Shown here: one piece after another, positions 1 to 8,836 of the stretch
Layout of the letters: each line of letters starts with the position of its first letter
How positions within the stretch are numbered: the first letter of the stretch is position 1
Assembly: GCF_001509585.1 (NCBI RefSeq)
Contig: NZ_LNCI01000001.1
Coordinates: 186,001 to 250,000 of the forward strand
Origin: Tropicimonas marinistellae
Lineage (GTDB): Bacteria; Pseudomonadota; Alphaproteobacteria; Rhodobacterales; Rhodobacteraceae
DNA: 64,000 nucleotides
Direction: 5' to 3'
The notes under the pieces: generated by a model
What the model saw: the letters and a program-made list of their open reading frames with translations, nothing else
Databases searched by the model: none
Told to the model about the DNA's origin: nothing
Translations under genes and position numbers: made by a program

Positions 1-540
1 GCGCGGCCTGAAGGGGCTCTGATCACCGAGATGCATCCGCAGAGCCCCTTTGCCGTGGCCGGTTTGCGCACCGGCGACGTGATACTGCGCATCGGCGGCA
101 TGCCGGTGAACGGCGAGGCGGAACTGGAGTATCGTTTGCTCACATTCGGTCCGGACCGCGACATACGGGTCGCCGTTCTGCGCGAAGGTAGAGAGTCGGA
201 GATCGACGTCGCGATTGGGCCGGCGCCAGACGGAGACCAGTCAGAGCCAAGCCGGCTCGGAGGTCGCGGCCCCTTGGCCGGGCTTCTGGTCGCAGACATC
301 ACGCCGAAGCTGATCGACGAACTGGATTTGCCGCTTTCTGCTGCGGGCGTGATCGTGATGCAAGCCGACGGGCAGTCGGCACGGTTTGGCCTTCGCCCCG
401 GCGACCGCGTGCGACGCGTTAATGGCGTTGACGTGACCGGCGTGCGCGACGTTTCCCGCCTCGCCGAAGGCAGTGGCCGGGATTGGGACATCGAAATTGG
501 CCGTGACGGGCGCGTGCTGAGATTGCGGGTCCGCAGCTGA
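1..540 (+). CDS. C-terminal part of a PDZ-domain serine protease (Do/HtrA type), 5' end outside window
   Basis: The reading frame is open from base 1, so the protein begins upstream of the window. The visible 179 residues contain two PDZ-like modules. The first runs from the left edge to about residue 80, with the ligand-loop region around GLRTGDVILRIGGMPV. The second runs from about residue 90 to the end, with GLRPGDRVRRVNGVDVTG. Two C-terminal PDZ domains are the layout of periplasmic Do-like proteases, where they bind exposed hydrophobic C-termini of misfolded envelope proteins. The catalytic His-Asp-Ser domain would lie outside the window, so protease activity is inferred. A 219-base gap without a gene-like frame separates it from the next gene. 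Confidence 0.7.
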   Translation, partial: ARPEGALITEMHPQSPFAVAGLRTGDVILRIGGMPVNGEAELEYRLLTFGPDRDIRVAVLREGRESEIDVAIGPAPDGDQSEPSRLGGRGPLAGLLVADITPKLIDELDLPLSAAGVIVMQADGQSARFGLRPGDRVRRVNGVDVTGVRDVSRLAEGSGRDWDIEIGRDGRVLRLRVRS

Positions 541-759
541 GATCGGAGATGTCGGTTTACAATCCCGAACGAACGGCCCTTGGTTGCGCGAACTCGGTTC
601 GGTACGGGGAGCTTGGCTTCCCAAGCTGCGCGCAGCTGGCATGCGGGATTGCGCAAAGGCGGATGGACCCTTTCCGCTCCAGCCGCTAACAAGCGGGATA
701 TCCACAACCGGCAGGTCGCAAGCCGCGGTCGCCAGATCTGCGACACAGAGGGCTCTTAG

Positions 760-2439
760 TTGCCTGCATCCACCGCGTCTCCGAGCGAATTTCGCCGCCT
801 GACTGAGCTTTCAACAATCTTGATCCGGTACGGATTCGGAGATTTCCTGCGCTACGCCGGTGTTGATCAAATCGTTGAGAAAGCCGGGGAGGTCCTGCAC
901 CGGAGCGACAGCGAACGTCTGATGGACGTTCCGGCGCCGGAGAGAATGCGGCGTGCGCTGGAAGAGATGGGGCCGACCTTTGTCAAGCTCGGGCAGATCC
1001 TCTCCACACGTGTGGATTTGCTGCCGCCCGACTACATTCGCGAACTTGAAAAACTCCGGGACCGCGTGCCGACGTTGCCGTTCGATAAACTGGTGACCGA
1101 GATCGAGGCCGAATTGGGACGCCCGCTTCGCGAGGTCTTTGCCGAGATCGACACGGTGCCGTTGGCCGCGGGGTCGGTCGCCCAGACCCACCGCGCGTGC
1201 CTCGCGAGCGGCGATGAGGTGGTTGTGAAGATCCGGCGCCCCGGTATTCGCCGAATGATCGAGGCAGACCTGCGGTTGCTGCGCCGCCTTGCCCGTTTTG
1301 CAACTCGCCGCTTCGAAGATGTGGCCCGACTGCGGCCGGAAGCAATATTGCAGGAATTCGCAAACTCTATCCACACCGAGCTCGATTTCGCCATCGAAGG
1401 TCGGAATTCGGAAACCATAGCCCGCAACTTCGCGGATGATCCGGCGATTTCCACGCCCAAAGTCTACTGGGACTACACGAGCGAAAGGATGAACGTGCAG
1501 GCGTTCATCGACGGAGTTGCCGGCAGCGATCGGGAGGCGGTGGATGCGGGCGGTTTCGACAAGCGCCGGATTGCGCGGCGGGGCGCAGAAGCGGTTCTGA
1601 AAATGATGTTCGAGGACCGGTTCTTCCACGCCGATCCGCATCCCGGGAACGTATTCTACCTACCCGACGACCGGCTCGTTTTCATTGACTTCGGAATGGT
1701 CGGTCAGTTGTCGCGCCAGCGGCGCGACGAGATGGTCGACCTGCTTCACGGTATGGTCGAACGCCGGGCCGACAAGGTGACCGAAATCCTGCTGACCTGG
1801 GCGGATGCCGACGATCGGCGCAACCTTGCGCTGGAGGGTCGCATCGATGCGTTTATCGACCGCGTGCACGGGGTGGCGCTGGACCGGCTCGATATCGCCT
1901 CGCTTACGCGGGATCTCTTTGCCGCCATGCGAGACCACAACCTCTCGCTGCCTTCGGATCTGACGCTGATGGCCAAGGCATTCGCCTCACTCGATGGCAT
2001 GGGCCGGCAGCTTGATCCTGATTTCGACATGGTGGCCGTCGCCGAGCCGTTCCTGCAGCGCCAGATGCTGCGCCGCTACGCGCCCGACCGGGTGCTGCGC
2101 AAGGCGCGAGACGGGGCGGCGGAGGGGTTGGATCTTGTCACTGGCCTGCCGCGCGATCTTAAGAAGCTGCTGCAAATGGCACAGCGGGGGCAGCTCAACC
2201 TCGGCATCGACATCGTGCGTATGGAGCACTACCTCGACCGCTTCGAGCGCTCGATTACCCGCGTTTCCATGGCCATCGTCATTGCCGCACTCATCGTTGG
2301 GTCCTCCATGGTGATGAGTTTTTCCGGGGCCAAACTGCCGGTTGGTCTCTCCGTCTTTGCGATGCTCGGGTTCGCGGCATCGGTCGTGGGCGGCTTCTGG
2401 CTCATCTACACGACCTGGCGGGGGAATGGGCGCCGTTGA
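760..2439 (+). CDS. ABC1/AarF/UbiB family atypical kinase
   Basis: The 559-residue protein has the UbiB-type hallmarks. A KxGQ motif (FVKLGQ, about residues 74-79) occupies the ATP pocket in place of a glycine-rich loop. A VVVKIRRPG lysine segment follows, then catalytic HADPHPGN at about 290-297 and the metal-binding FIDFG at about 308-312. Two hydrophobic C-terminal helices (about 503-521 and 527-550) resemble the UbiB membrane anchor. UbiB proteins support ubiquinone biosynthesis through an ATPase activity at the inner membrane. The start is TTG, directly after an in-frame stop, with AGAGGG upstream. The next ATG is near residue 58 and would remove conserved sequence. It is not next to ubiE or ubiJ here, so ubiquinone function is inferred from family only. 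Confidence 0.85.
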   Translation: MPASTASPSEFRRLTELSTILIRYGFGDFLRYAGVDQIVEKAGEVLHRSDSERLMDVPAPERMRRALEEMGPTFVKLGQILSTRVDLLPPDYIRELEKLRDRVPTLPFDKLVTEIEAELGRPLREVFAEIDTVPLAAGSVAQTHRACLASGDEVVVKIRRPGIRRMIEADLRLLRRLARFATRRFEDVARLRPEAILQEFANSIHTELDFAIEGRNSETIARNFADDPAISTPKVYWDYTSERMNVQAFIDGVAGSDREAVDAGGFDKRRIARRGAEAVLKMMFEDRFFHADPHPGNVFYLPDDRLVFIDFGMVGQLSRQRRDEMVDLLHGMVERRADKVTEILLTWADADDRRNLALEGRIDAFIDRVHGVALDRLDIASLTRDLFAAMRDHNLSLPSDLTLMAKAFASLDGMGRQLDPDFDMVAVAEPFLQRQMLRRYAPDRVLRKARDGAAEGLDLVTGLPRDLKKLLQMAQRGQLNLGIDIVRMEHYLDRFERSITRVSMAIVIAALIVGSSMVMSFSGAKLPVGLSVFAMLGFAASVVGGFWLIYTTWRGNGRR

Positions 2440-2530
2440 AACTAGCTCTCGGCGCAATTTGGTTTTCGGCGACACAACGCGGCGCGTGCGGCACAATCTG
2501 AATCCCGCAATCAACGACATCCAAATGCAA

Positions 2531-2562
2531 ACGCCCCGCCGTTGGGCGGGGCGTCACTGGGT
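2531..2562 (-). terminator. Hairpin terminator of the DUF2125 gene
   Basis: A perfect 10-bp stem (ACGCCCCGCC, loop of 4, GGCGGGGCGT) lies at 2531-2554. Read on the minus strand it is followed by a T-rich stretch (TTTGCATTT), just after the stop of the 2599-4101 gene. It may also stop transcripts of the convergent UbiB-like gene, although the plus-strand tail lacks a T run. Confidence 0.7.
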
Positions 2563-2598
2563 GTTGTTAGTTTCGCAGTCTGAACGTCGATTGCCGGA

Positions 2599-4101
2599 TC
2601 AGAACGGCATCGGCGCGCCGTTGATCAGCAACTTGCCGCTGCCATCGATGACGATCTCGGACACCAGTTCGTCCGGCCCCGCGCCGGGCTTTGCGAACAT
2701 GCCGGTCATCATCCGCACCATCATCACCTGATCCTGCGGTATCAAACCCATCTTGGCGAGATTGTCGATCAGTGCGTTGCCGCCGACGAGTTTAAAGCCA
2801 GCCTTGCCTTCGGGCCGCGGGACGCCATCGAAGGTCGATGTGTCCGAGTTGTCGAAGGTGAACGCTCCTTCTCCGGTCAATTCCGCACCACCTATGGCGA
2901 GCTTCAGTGCATTGAGGGAGAGGTCTTCGAGTTCGCCCGGCAACTCGGTGCCCATCATGGCCGTTTCGTCGAAGATATCCACCAACCAGCGGCCCGTACC
3001 TGCCAGATCGACGATCAACGTGGCCGGATCGCGCGGCAGGACCGCGCCGGGGTCGAACATCGACCAGATTTCCTCCCCGACGCTCAGATCTTCGAGAGCC
3101 ATCTTCATTGCAAACGGGGACGCAGTCTCGCTCGGCTGGACCGGAATCTGGAACGTCGTGGCGCTGCGGCCGGCCTGCGCGGTGATTTGCGGCAGCGGGA
3201 TGTCGCTGCCCGACACGGTCACGTCGAGCCCTTCGTAGGCGACGTCGTAAACCATCCCGGACGCATCGATCCCAAACTCTGCCTGCCCGCCGGTCAGGCT
3301 GCCGCTTGCCATCGCCGTCTCACTGCCGTCCTGGAAATCAAACGCGAAAGTGACGGGGCCGTAGGTGCCTGATCCCCGGCTTTGAAAGCCGGCGGCGAGC
3401 ATCTGAGCCATGTCGTCGGACATGGACATGTCCATGTTCCGCCCGCTGGTCTGCGAGGCTATGTCGGCCACCGTGGCATTCACCTTTATCGTGCCATCGC
3501 CTTCCGGGTCCTGCATGTCCAGATCAAGCGTGGCGCTGGCCGCTCCGAAATTGGATTCGACGCTTCCGGGCGCGGTGCCATCGAGTGTGTAAGCGCCCTC
3601 GACTGCGCTGGCGGTCGCCGACAGATCCAGCGGGACGGTCTGGTCATTGAGCGACAATTCGTCGACCTGAACGCTGATGGCGGGAGATTCGTAGGAAAAC
3701 GCAGTGGCGCCGCCCGCGTCCGATGCGCTCATGACCATCCCGGGCTGCGAGATGGTGACAACGACGTTCACCTTGTCGCCAGCCTCGTCGATGCCGGATA
3801 CGACGAAGGGAAACGACTCGGACATCGTGATGGCAACGCTTCCGTCGCTCTGTTCGGAAAAAACGACCTCTTCGATCGTACCGGTCGCCGTCATCTCGTC
3901 GAAGTCGGCAGTGAGCGTGACACCGCTCACCGTCAACTTGCCGTCCATTGTCGCTTCGCCGGAGCTACTGAGCGTCTGGCCATAGCTTTCGGCCGCCGTC
4001 TTCCAGTTCTCCCATGCCTGCTGTGCCGTCAGGCTCCACCCGGCATCCGCACCGGCCACCAGAGCCGCGGCCGAAACGCCGCCCAGAATCCACTGTTTCA
4101 T
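2599..4101 (-). CDS. Exported DUF2125-family protein
   Basis: A 500-residue protein with a signal peptide (MKQWILGGVSAAALVAGADA) followed by repetitive, polar, beta-rich sequence. The N-terminal QQAWENWKTAAESYGQ segment after the signal resembles the DUF2125 family common in Rhodobacteraceae, which is uncharacterised. No catalytic motif or transmembrane segment was seen beyond the signal. The composition (many D, G, T and S, no Cys) fits a periplasmic or surface beta-structured protein. AAGGA lies upstream of the ATG. It is a single gene with a hairpin terminator downstream. Function is unknown. Confidence 0.75.
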   Translation of the reverse strand: MKQWILGGVSAAALVAGADAGWSLTAQQAWENWKTAAESYGQTLSSSGEATMDGKLTVSGVTLTADFDEMTATGTIEEVVFSEQSDGSVAITMSESFPFVVSGIDEAGDKVNVVVTISQPGMVMSASDAGGATAFSYESPAISVQVDELSLNDQTVPLDLSATASAVEGAYTLDGTAPGSVESNFGAASATLDLDMQDPEGDGTIKVNATVADIASQTSGRNMDMSMSDDMAQMLAAGFQSRGSGTYGPVTFAFDFQDGSETAMASGSLTGGQAEFGIDASGMVYDVAYEGLDVTVSGSDIPLPQITAQAGRSATTFQIPVQPSETASPFAMKMALEDLSVGEEIWSMFDPGAVLPRDPATLIVDLAGTGRWLVDIFDETAMMGTELPGELEDLSLNALKLAIGGAELTGEGAFTFDNSDTSTFDGVPRPEGKAGFKLVGGNALIDNLAKMGLIPQDQVMMVRMMTGMFAKPGAGPDELVSEIVIDGSGKLLINGAPMPF

Positions 4102-4579
4102 TGCGAAACGTCCTTCCCTTGGAAATTCCTTGCGCCGACCATCTGCCAGTGATTGCGCCCGGTCAAGGGTCGTCGGGTCCGTGGTCCAACGTGTTGGACA
4201 ACACGTGTCACGATCATGCGAGGCGCTCGAAACCGGCCGGTCATCCTGAGACGGAATGTTCCCGCTTCGAGATCATACCACATCCCGCTGCATCGCATGT
4301 GTCGGCGTTTGCACGCAGTCTAGCCAATCGCGAATGAGCTTGCTTCCCAAGGCCGTTTGGGCTCCGACAGGCCGTGAATACCACTTTGCTCTGACACTGG
4401 CCGGTTGTCCGTGTGGACGAGGGGGCGGGAGGTCTCGCGTTCGATTCGGCATCTATGGCCGTTCGCGCAGCTTCCGGCTACCCGGTCAGGCAACCGAACC
4501 CGCCTTGGCTCCCCCCTTTCGCTGCGGCAAAAAAAACGGCATTCCGTTAGCGGAGCTTGGTGGATTGGAGGTGCGGACA
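4102..4579. other. 478-base intergenic region between divergent genes
   Basis: No convincing gene is visible. It must hold promoters for the DUF2125 gene (leftward) and the SDR operon (rightward). An inverted repeat ACGTGTT-GGAC-AACACGT at 4189-4206 is a possible operator or hairpin. The in-frame extension of the SDR frame back to 4256 does not look coding, and the ribosome-binding site GGAGGTG lies just before 4580. Confidence 0.5.
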
Positions 4580-5335
4580 ATGACCGATATGACCGGCAAG
4601 GTGGTTCTGATCACCGGGGCCAGCCGAGGGATTGGCGCCGAGGCTGCGCGTGTCTTTGCGGCAGCCGGAGCCAATGTGGCGCTGGTGGCGCGCAGCAATG
4701 AGGTGCTCGCGGGGCTGGCCGGAGAAATCGGCGAGGCAGCCCTGGCAATCCCTTGCGACATCTCGCGGTACTGGGAGATGCAGGCGGCCGTTAGCGCGAC
4801 GGTGCAGGCCTTCGGGAAACTCGACGTGCTCGTCAACAACGCAGGTGTGGTGGACCCGATCTCCCATATGGCGGAGGCCGATCCGGAGGCCTGGGGGCAG
4901 GTGATCGATGTCAATCTCAAGGGCGTGTTCCACGGCATGCGCGCGGCGCTGCCGGTCATGCTGGATCAGGGCGGCGGGACGATCCTGACGGTTAGTTCGG
5001 GAGCAGCCCACGGTCCGGTGGAAGCCTGGAGTGCCTATTGCGCGTCGAAAGCCGGGGCGGCGATGCTGACCCGCTCGCTCGACAAGGAGTATGCGCATTT
5101 GGGAATCCGCGCGATGGGGCTTTCGCCGGGAACGGTTCAAACCGAAATGCAACGGGTAATAAAGAAAAGCGGCATTAACCCTGTGAGCAAACTGGAATGG
5201 GACGATCACATTCCCGCCGACTGGCCGGCGCGGGCGCTGCTGTGGATGTGTGGCGTTGAGGCGGATGAGTTCGAGGGCAAAGAGGTTTCGCTGCGAGACG
5301 AGGAAATCCGGCGCAAGGTGGGGCTTATAGAGTGA
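4580..5335 (+). CDS. Short-chain dehydrogenase/reductase (SDR)
   Basis: A 251-residue classical SDR. The cofactor-binding TGASRGIG is at residues 12-19, NNAG at 86-89, the catalytic Tyr-x3-Lys at Y153-K157 (YCASK), and a serine-rich VSSG just before it. The family oxidises or reduces hydroxyl/keto groups with NAD(P); the substrate cannot be read from sequence. ATG 4580 is chosen because GGAGGTG sits 8 bases upstream and the family N-terminus begins there. The stop overlaps the start of the crotonase gene (GTGA), so the two are translationally coupled and probably act on the same acyl or 3-hydroxyacyl substrate. Confidence 0.9.
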   Translation: MTDMTGKVVLITGASRGIGAEAARVFAAAGANVALVARSNEVLAGLAGEIGEAALAIPCDISRYWEMQAAVSATVQAFGKLDVLVNNAGVVDPISHMAEADPEAWGQVIDVNLKGVFHGMRAALPVMLDQGGGTILTVSSGAAHGPVEAWSAYCASKAGAAMLTRSLDKEYAHLGIRAMGLSPGTVQTEMQRVIKKSGINPVSKLEWDDHIPADWPARALLWMCGVEADEFEGKEVSLRDEEIRRKVGLIE

Positions 5336-5949
5336 TCGAGGTTGAGAAACACGACGCCGTTTGGACGTTGCGGCTAAACCGTCCAGACAAAGCCAATTCG
5401 CTGACCCGAGACATGTTGCTTGCGGTAGAGAAAGCGGCCGAGGAGGCGGAGCGGTCGGAAATCGCCGGTTTCGTGCTGACCGGTACTGGAAATGTGTTTT
5501 CGGCGGGCGCCGATCTGGAGGAGGCACGGGCCGGACTTGCCACGGACGGAATATGGGAGCGTGTCAGCGGCCGAATTGCGCGACTGCCCTGTCTGACGCT
5601 GGCCGCACTGAACGGAACGCTTGCCGGCGGAGCGTTTGGCATGGCGCTGGCATGCGACATCCGCATCGCAGTGCCGTCGGCGAAGTTCTTCTACCCCGTG
5701 ATGAAGCTCGGATTCTTGCCGCAACCATCCGATCCAGCCCGCATGTCCGCGCTTATCGGACCCGCGCGCAGCAAGATGATCCTTATGGCGAGCCAAAAAA
5801 TCGACGCCGAGACAGCGCTCTCCTGGGGGCTGGTCGATCGGGTGGTGGCGCGAGAGGCGCTGGCTGACACGGTGGCCGAACTGACGGAGGCGGCGTGCGC
5901 TGCTCCGGCTGAAATCCGAAAGGGTATCAAACAGATGATCCCGGGCTAG
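5332..5949 (+). CDS. Enoyl-CoA hydratase/isomerase (crotonase) family protein, short form
   Basis: A 205-residue crotonase-fold protein starting at GTG, overlapping the upstream SDR stop by 4 bases. The oxyanion-hole segments are present: AGADL at about 60-65 and a GGAFG-like turn at about 100 (GTLAGGAFGMALACDIRIA). The usual E. coli-type catalytic Glu positions are not obvious. The chain ends about 50 residues earlier than canonical hydratases of about 255-260 residues, so the C-terminal helices used in trimer contacts are short or absent. The sequence ends cleanly before a hairpin, which favours a natural short form over frameshift. Hydratase versus isomerase activity cannot be decided. Confidence 0.8.
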   Translation: MIEVEKHDAVWTLRLNRPDKANSLTRDMLLAVEKAAEEAERSEIAGFVLTGTGNVFSAGADLEEARAGLATDGIWERVSGRIARLPCLTLAALNGTLAGGAFGMALACDIRIAVPSAKFFYPVMKLGFLPQPSDPARMSALIGPARSKMILMASQKIDAETALSWGLVDRVVAREALADTVAELTEAACAAPAEIRKGIKQMIPG

Positions 5950-5957
5950 AGCCCGGG
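5940..5957. terminator. GC-rich hairpin at the end of the crotonase gene
   Basis: CCCGGGC-TAGA-GCCCGGG forms a perfect 7-bp stem that includes the TAG stop codon of the crotonase gene. There is no T run on either side, so it may be a weak terminator or an mRNA-protecting structure between convergent genes. Confidence 0.4.
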
Positions 5958-5986
5958 ACCACGGGCTTCGATGAATCGCCTTGGAC

Positions 5987-6397
5987 TTAGCCGCGCGCCT
6001 TCAGTGCGTCGCGGATCTCGATCAGTAGGTCCTTTTCGGTCGGCTCCGGGTCGGCGGGCGTTTCCTCTTCCGCTTCGGCGGCGACCAGGTCTTGTGCGAG
6101 ATCTTGCGCCTTGTTCACCGCCTTTATGAGCAGGAATACGACCCAGGCGATGATCAGGAAGTTGACAACCGCCATGATGAAATTGCCGTAGGCGAAAGTG
6201 GCCGAGTTTTCCCCCTCGCCAAGTCGGAAGCCGAGGCCGGAAAAATCGATCCCGCCGGTGAAGAGGCTTATGAAGGGATTTACGAGATCCTCCACGAGAG
6301 AGGTAACGATTGCAGTGAATGCGGCACCGATAATGATACCGACGGCCATGTCCATGACATTGCCGCGTGAGATGAATTTCTTGAATTCGTTGAGCAT
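5987..6397 (-). CDS. mscL: Large-conductance mechanosensitive channel MscL
   Basis: A 136-residue protein matching MscL in length and layout. It has an amphipathic N-terminus ([20 protein letters not shown]), TM1 ([20 protein letters not shown]), a periplasmic loop, TM2 ([23 protein letters not shown]) and a charged cytoplasmic helix ending in [14 protein letters not shown]. The pentameric channel opens under membrane tension and releases solutes on hypo-osmotic shock. The start at 6397 gives the family N-terminus; upstream in-frame sequence is not MscL-like. Monocistronic. Confidence 0.97.
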   Translation of the reverse strand: MLNEFKKFISRGNVMDMAVGIIIGAAFTAIVTSLVEDLVNPFISLFTGGIDFSGLGFRLGEGENSATFAYGNFIMAVVNFLIIAWVVFLLIKAVNKAQDLAQDLVAAEAEEETPADPEPTEKDLLIEIRDALKARG

Positions 6398-6505
6398 ACT
6401 TTCATTTCCCTGATTCGACCTGAATCGAAATACCAGCGGAGGTGCCGGCGTTTTCGTTATGGAGGAACGGGGAATCCGCGTCACGCCAAACCTGCGCCGA
6501 TTACT

Positions 6506-6820
6506 TCACCGCTTTCGGCGCGGGCCGGGCGTACGCGCGTGGAACTCCGGTGGGCGTTTGGAGACCCACGCAACAAACCGCGCCAATTGGGGGTGAGCAC
6601 GAAGGCTTGCGATTGTCGAGTAATCCCGCGCCAGTTCGGTCTCGCTGAGTGCCGCGTGGATCTGGTCGTGGCAAATCTGGTGCAGCAAGACGGTTGGGCC
6701 GCCTTTTCCGCCACGCAGGCGAGGTACGAGATGGTGCACACTCTGGCGCGCGTGCGTCGGGATCGGCCGTCCGCAGAGAGGGCAGATTGGTTCGGCCGCG
6801 GTGTTTGATCTGTCGGGCAA
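6506..6820 (-). CDS. Small HNH-type zinc-finger nuclease-like protein
   Basis: A 104-residue protein with CPLCGRPIP, HHLVPRLRGGKGGPTVLLHQICHDQIH, i.e. a Cys-x2-Cys knuckle, an HH pair and a second Cys/His cluster, as in HNH domains. The core matches short stand-alone HNH proteins often annotated as restriction-like endonucleases. The only available start is TTG at 6820, because an in-frame TAG lies four codons upstream. The ribosome-binding site is weak. It is not flanked by phage, methylase or toxin genes, so no defence role is implied. The substrate is unknown. Confidence 0.7.
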   Translation of the reverse strand: MPDRSNTAAEPICPLCGRPIPTHARQSVHHLVPRLRGGKGGPTVLLHQICHDQIHAALSETELARDYSTIASLRAHPQLARFVAWVSKRPPEFHARTPGPRRKR

Positions 6821-6932
6821 GTGTCTATCGCGCTAACAACGTTTTCTTGACACACCGCACTTGGTGCGGAGGTGTCGCCAAATGATGGTGCGCGTCCTGC
6901 GGAGGGGCAAGGCCATACGGCAGGGCTGAGAT

Positions 6933-8111
6933 ATGGAAGACGTGCAGGCACTTGTTATTGGCGCGGGACCGGCCGGGTTGATGGCCGCGGAGATGCTTGC
7001 GGATGCCGGCGCGCGGGTTCTGGTCTGCGAGGGCAAGCCGTCGGTTGGACGCAAGTTCCTGATGGCAGGGAAGTCGGGGCTGAATCTCACGAAGCAGGAT
7101 TCGCCGGAGGTGTTTCGGGCGGCCTATGGCGAGGCGGAGCCGAAGCTTGCGCCGATGCTCGCTGAATTCGGTCCGAGGGATGTTTGCGAATGGGCAGAAA
7201 CCTTGGGGCAGGAACTCTTCACAGGGTCGAGCGGACGGGTTTTTCCGGTCGCCATGAAAGCCTCGCCGTTGTTGCGCGCATGGATCGCCCGACTCTCCGG
7301 AAAAGGCGTTCAATTTAGAACCCGCTGGCGGTGGCAGGGATGGCAGGGGCATGCCACCGTGTTCGGCACGCCGGACGGGGAACGGAAGTGCGAAGCCGGA
7401 GTGACCGTGCTTGCCCTTGGCGGGGCCAGTTGGGCACGACTAGGCTCAGATGGTCAATGGGCACAGATCCTGGCGCGAGAAGGGGTGCCACTGAGACCAT
7501 TTCAACCGGCGAATGCAGGGCTCTGCGTGAACTGGAGCCCGGTGATGGCCCGCCATTTCGGTGCTCCGATCAAGGGTGTTGCGCTCTCAGCCGGGACGTT
7601 GAACTCACGGGGGGAGTTCGTGATATCCGAGCGCGGGTTGGAGGGCGGCGGGATCTATGCTGTCTGTCGGGCGATACGCGAGGGCGCACCGCTGCGGGTC
7701 GACCTTCGGCCGGATTGGCCAATTGCCAAGGTTGCCGAGCGTGTGGCCCGGCCGCGTGGCCGACAGAGCATCGGCAACCACCTTAGAAAAGCCCTGCGTC
7801 TCGACCCGCCGCAGATGGCGCTGCTCATGGAATTCGCGCAACCGCTTCCCAACACGCCGGAAGAGATTGCGGCCAGCGTCAAGGCGTTGACGGTTAGGTG
7901 CGCCGGTCTCCGCCCGCTGGATGAAGCGATTTCCACCGCTGGTGGGGTTGCATGGGACGGGGTCGATGCGGGGTTGACCTTGCACGCGCGGCCGGATGTT
8001 CACGTGGCGGGTGAGATGCTGGATTGGGAGGCGCCTACCGGCGGTTATCTGCTGACCGCTTGTATGGCGACCGGTCGTTGGGCCGGGCGCGCGGCAGCGG
8101 GGCGTTTATGA
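6933..8111 (+). CDS. FAD-dependent oxidoreductase of the HI0933/TIGR03862-like flavoprotein family
   Basis: A 392-residue flavoprotein with an N-terminal dinucleotide-binding motif (VIGAGPAGLMAAEMLADAG, about residues 8-26) and the family segment GRKFLMAGKSGLNLT. A C-terminal FAD contact follows (VAGEMLDWEAPTGGYLLTACMATG), where the flavin-binding Gly-rich turn is read through into a helix. Members are conserved in bacteria but mostly uncharacterised; one relative is a bile-acid reductase, which is not implied here. Single gene between the HNH gene and the GST gene. Confidence 0.85.
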   Translation: MEDVQALVIGAGPAGLMAAEMLADAGARVLVCEGKPSVGRKFLMAGKSGLNLTKQDSPEVFRAAYGEAEPKLAPMLAEFGPRDVCEWAETLGQELFTGSSGRVFPVAMKASPLLRAWIARLSGKGVQFRTRWRWQGWQGHATVFGTPDGERKCEAGVTVLALGGASWARLGSDGQWAQILAREGVPLRPFQPANAGLCVNWSPVMARHFGAPIKGVALSAGTLNSRGEFVISERGLEGGGIYAVCRAIREGAPLRVDLRPDWPIAKVAERVARPRGRQSIGNHLRKALRLDPPQMALLMEFAQPLPNTPEEIAASVKALTVRCAGLRPLDEAISTAGGVAWDGVDAGLTLHARPDVHVAGEMLDWEAPTGGYLLTACMATGRWAGRAAAGRL

Positions 8112-8150
8112 CGCGCGGTCTCTCGCCTGGTGACGCCTGCCAGGCACGCG

Positions 8151-8738
8151 TCAAAACGCGCGTACGCGTTCCAGTGCCGGTCGTGTCTCCATTCGTGCGA
8201 GGTAGTTGGCAAAACGTGTTTCTGTTATCGGAAACCCCGCAACCTCGGCCCACGCGCCGCAATGGGTGAGAATGAAATCGGGCACGGTCATCTGGTCGCC
8301 CATCAAATAGGGCCCGTCTGCCATTCGCGCCGCAAGGACTTTCTGGCTGCGGGCGAATTCCCATTTGAGGCTGTCCTTTATCGCGGCTTGCCGAAGCTCG
8401 GCTGGCAGCACGAAACTGTGACGTGCGGCCATCCACAGCGCCGCATCGAACTCGTCGAGCAGGAATTGCGTAAGGCTGTCCTGCCGTGCCCGCTCCAGCG
8501 TGCCGGCCGGGAAGGTCAACGCGCCATGGCGGTCGGAGAGGAACGTCAGGATCGCCGTGGAATCGGTGATGGGCGTGCCGTCGACCAGCAGGATAGGCAC
8601 CTTGCCCGCGGGATTGAACGCGATCACATCCTCCGAGCGCGGAGGCGCGGCCATGTGCTTGTAGGGCACACCCAGTTCCTCCAGCATCCAGAGCACGCGC
8701 AAGGCGCGGCTCTGCACGTCTCCGACGACAGTGTACAT
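8151..8738 (-). CDS. Glutathione S-transferase family protein
   Basis: A 195-residue protein with a thioredoxin-like N-terminal half (MYTVVGDVQSRALRVLWMLEEL), the cis-Pro segment GKVPILLVDG and the glutathione-gamma-Glu binding DST motif (PITDSTAILTFL). An all-helical C-terminal half contains MTVPDFILTHCGAW. The start at 8738 is set by GGGAGGA just upstream and the family N-terminus. The role (detoxification or unknown conjugation) cannot be read from context. A small gap separates its 5' end from the holA 3' end. Confidence 0.85.
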   Translation of the reverse strand: MYTVVGDVQSRALRVLWMLEELGVPYKHMAAPPRSEDVIAFNPAGKVPILLVDGTPITDSTAILTFLSDRHGALTFPAGTLERARQDSLTQFLLDEFDAALWMAARHSFVLPAELRQAAIKDSLKWEFARSQKVLAARMADGPYLMGDQMTVPDFILTHCGAWAEVAGFPITETRFANYLARMETRPALERVRAF

Positions 8739-8836
8739 TACGTCCTCCCTCGTGCCGCTCGCCGCAAACACGGTGGCGCGGCGGGCAACAGGCTTGCACG
8801 GGGGCCGGGGAGCGTAAAGGGGCAATTGCCAGCCGC

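Noticed and set aside
861-880. TTGATCAAATCGTTGAG in the UbiB-like gene as an FNR box
   Set aside because: Right half-site does not match ATCAA at the required spacing, and it lies inside coding sequence.
4256-4579. In-frame extension of the SDR upstream of 4580
   Set aside because: No SDR-family counterpart, Cys/Arg-rich, and the ribosome-binding site GGAGGTG is directly before 4580.
6506-6820. HNH protein as part of a defence or phage system
   Set aside because: No methylase, toxin, integrase or phage gene nearby; neighbours are mscL and a flavoprotein.
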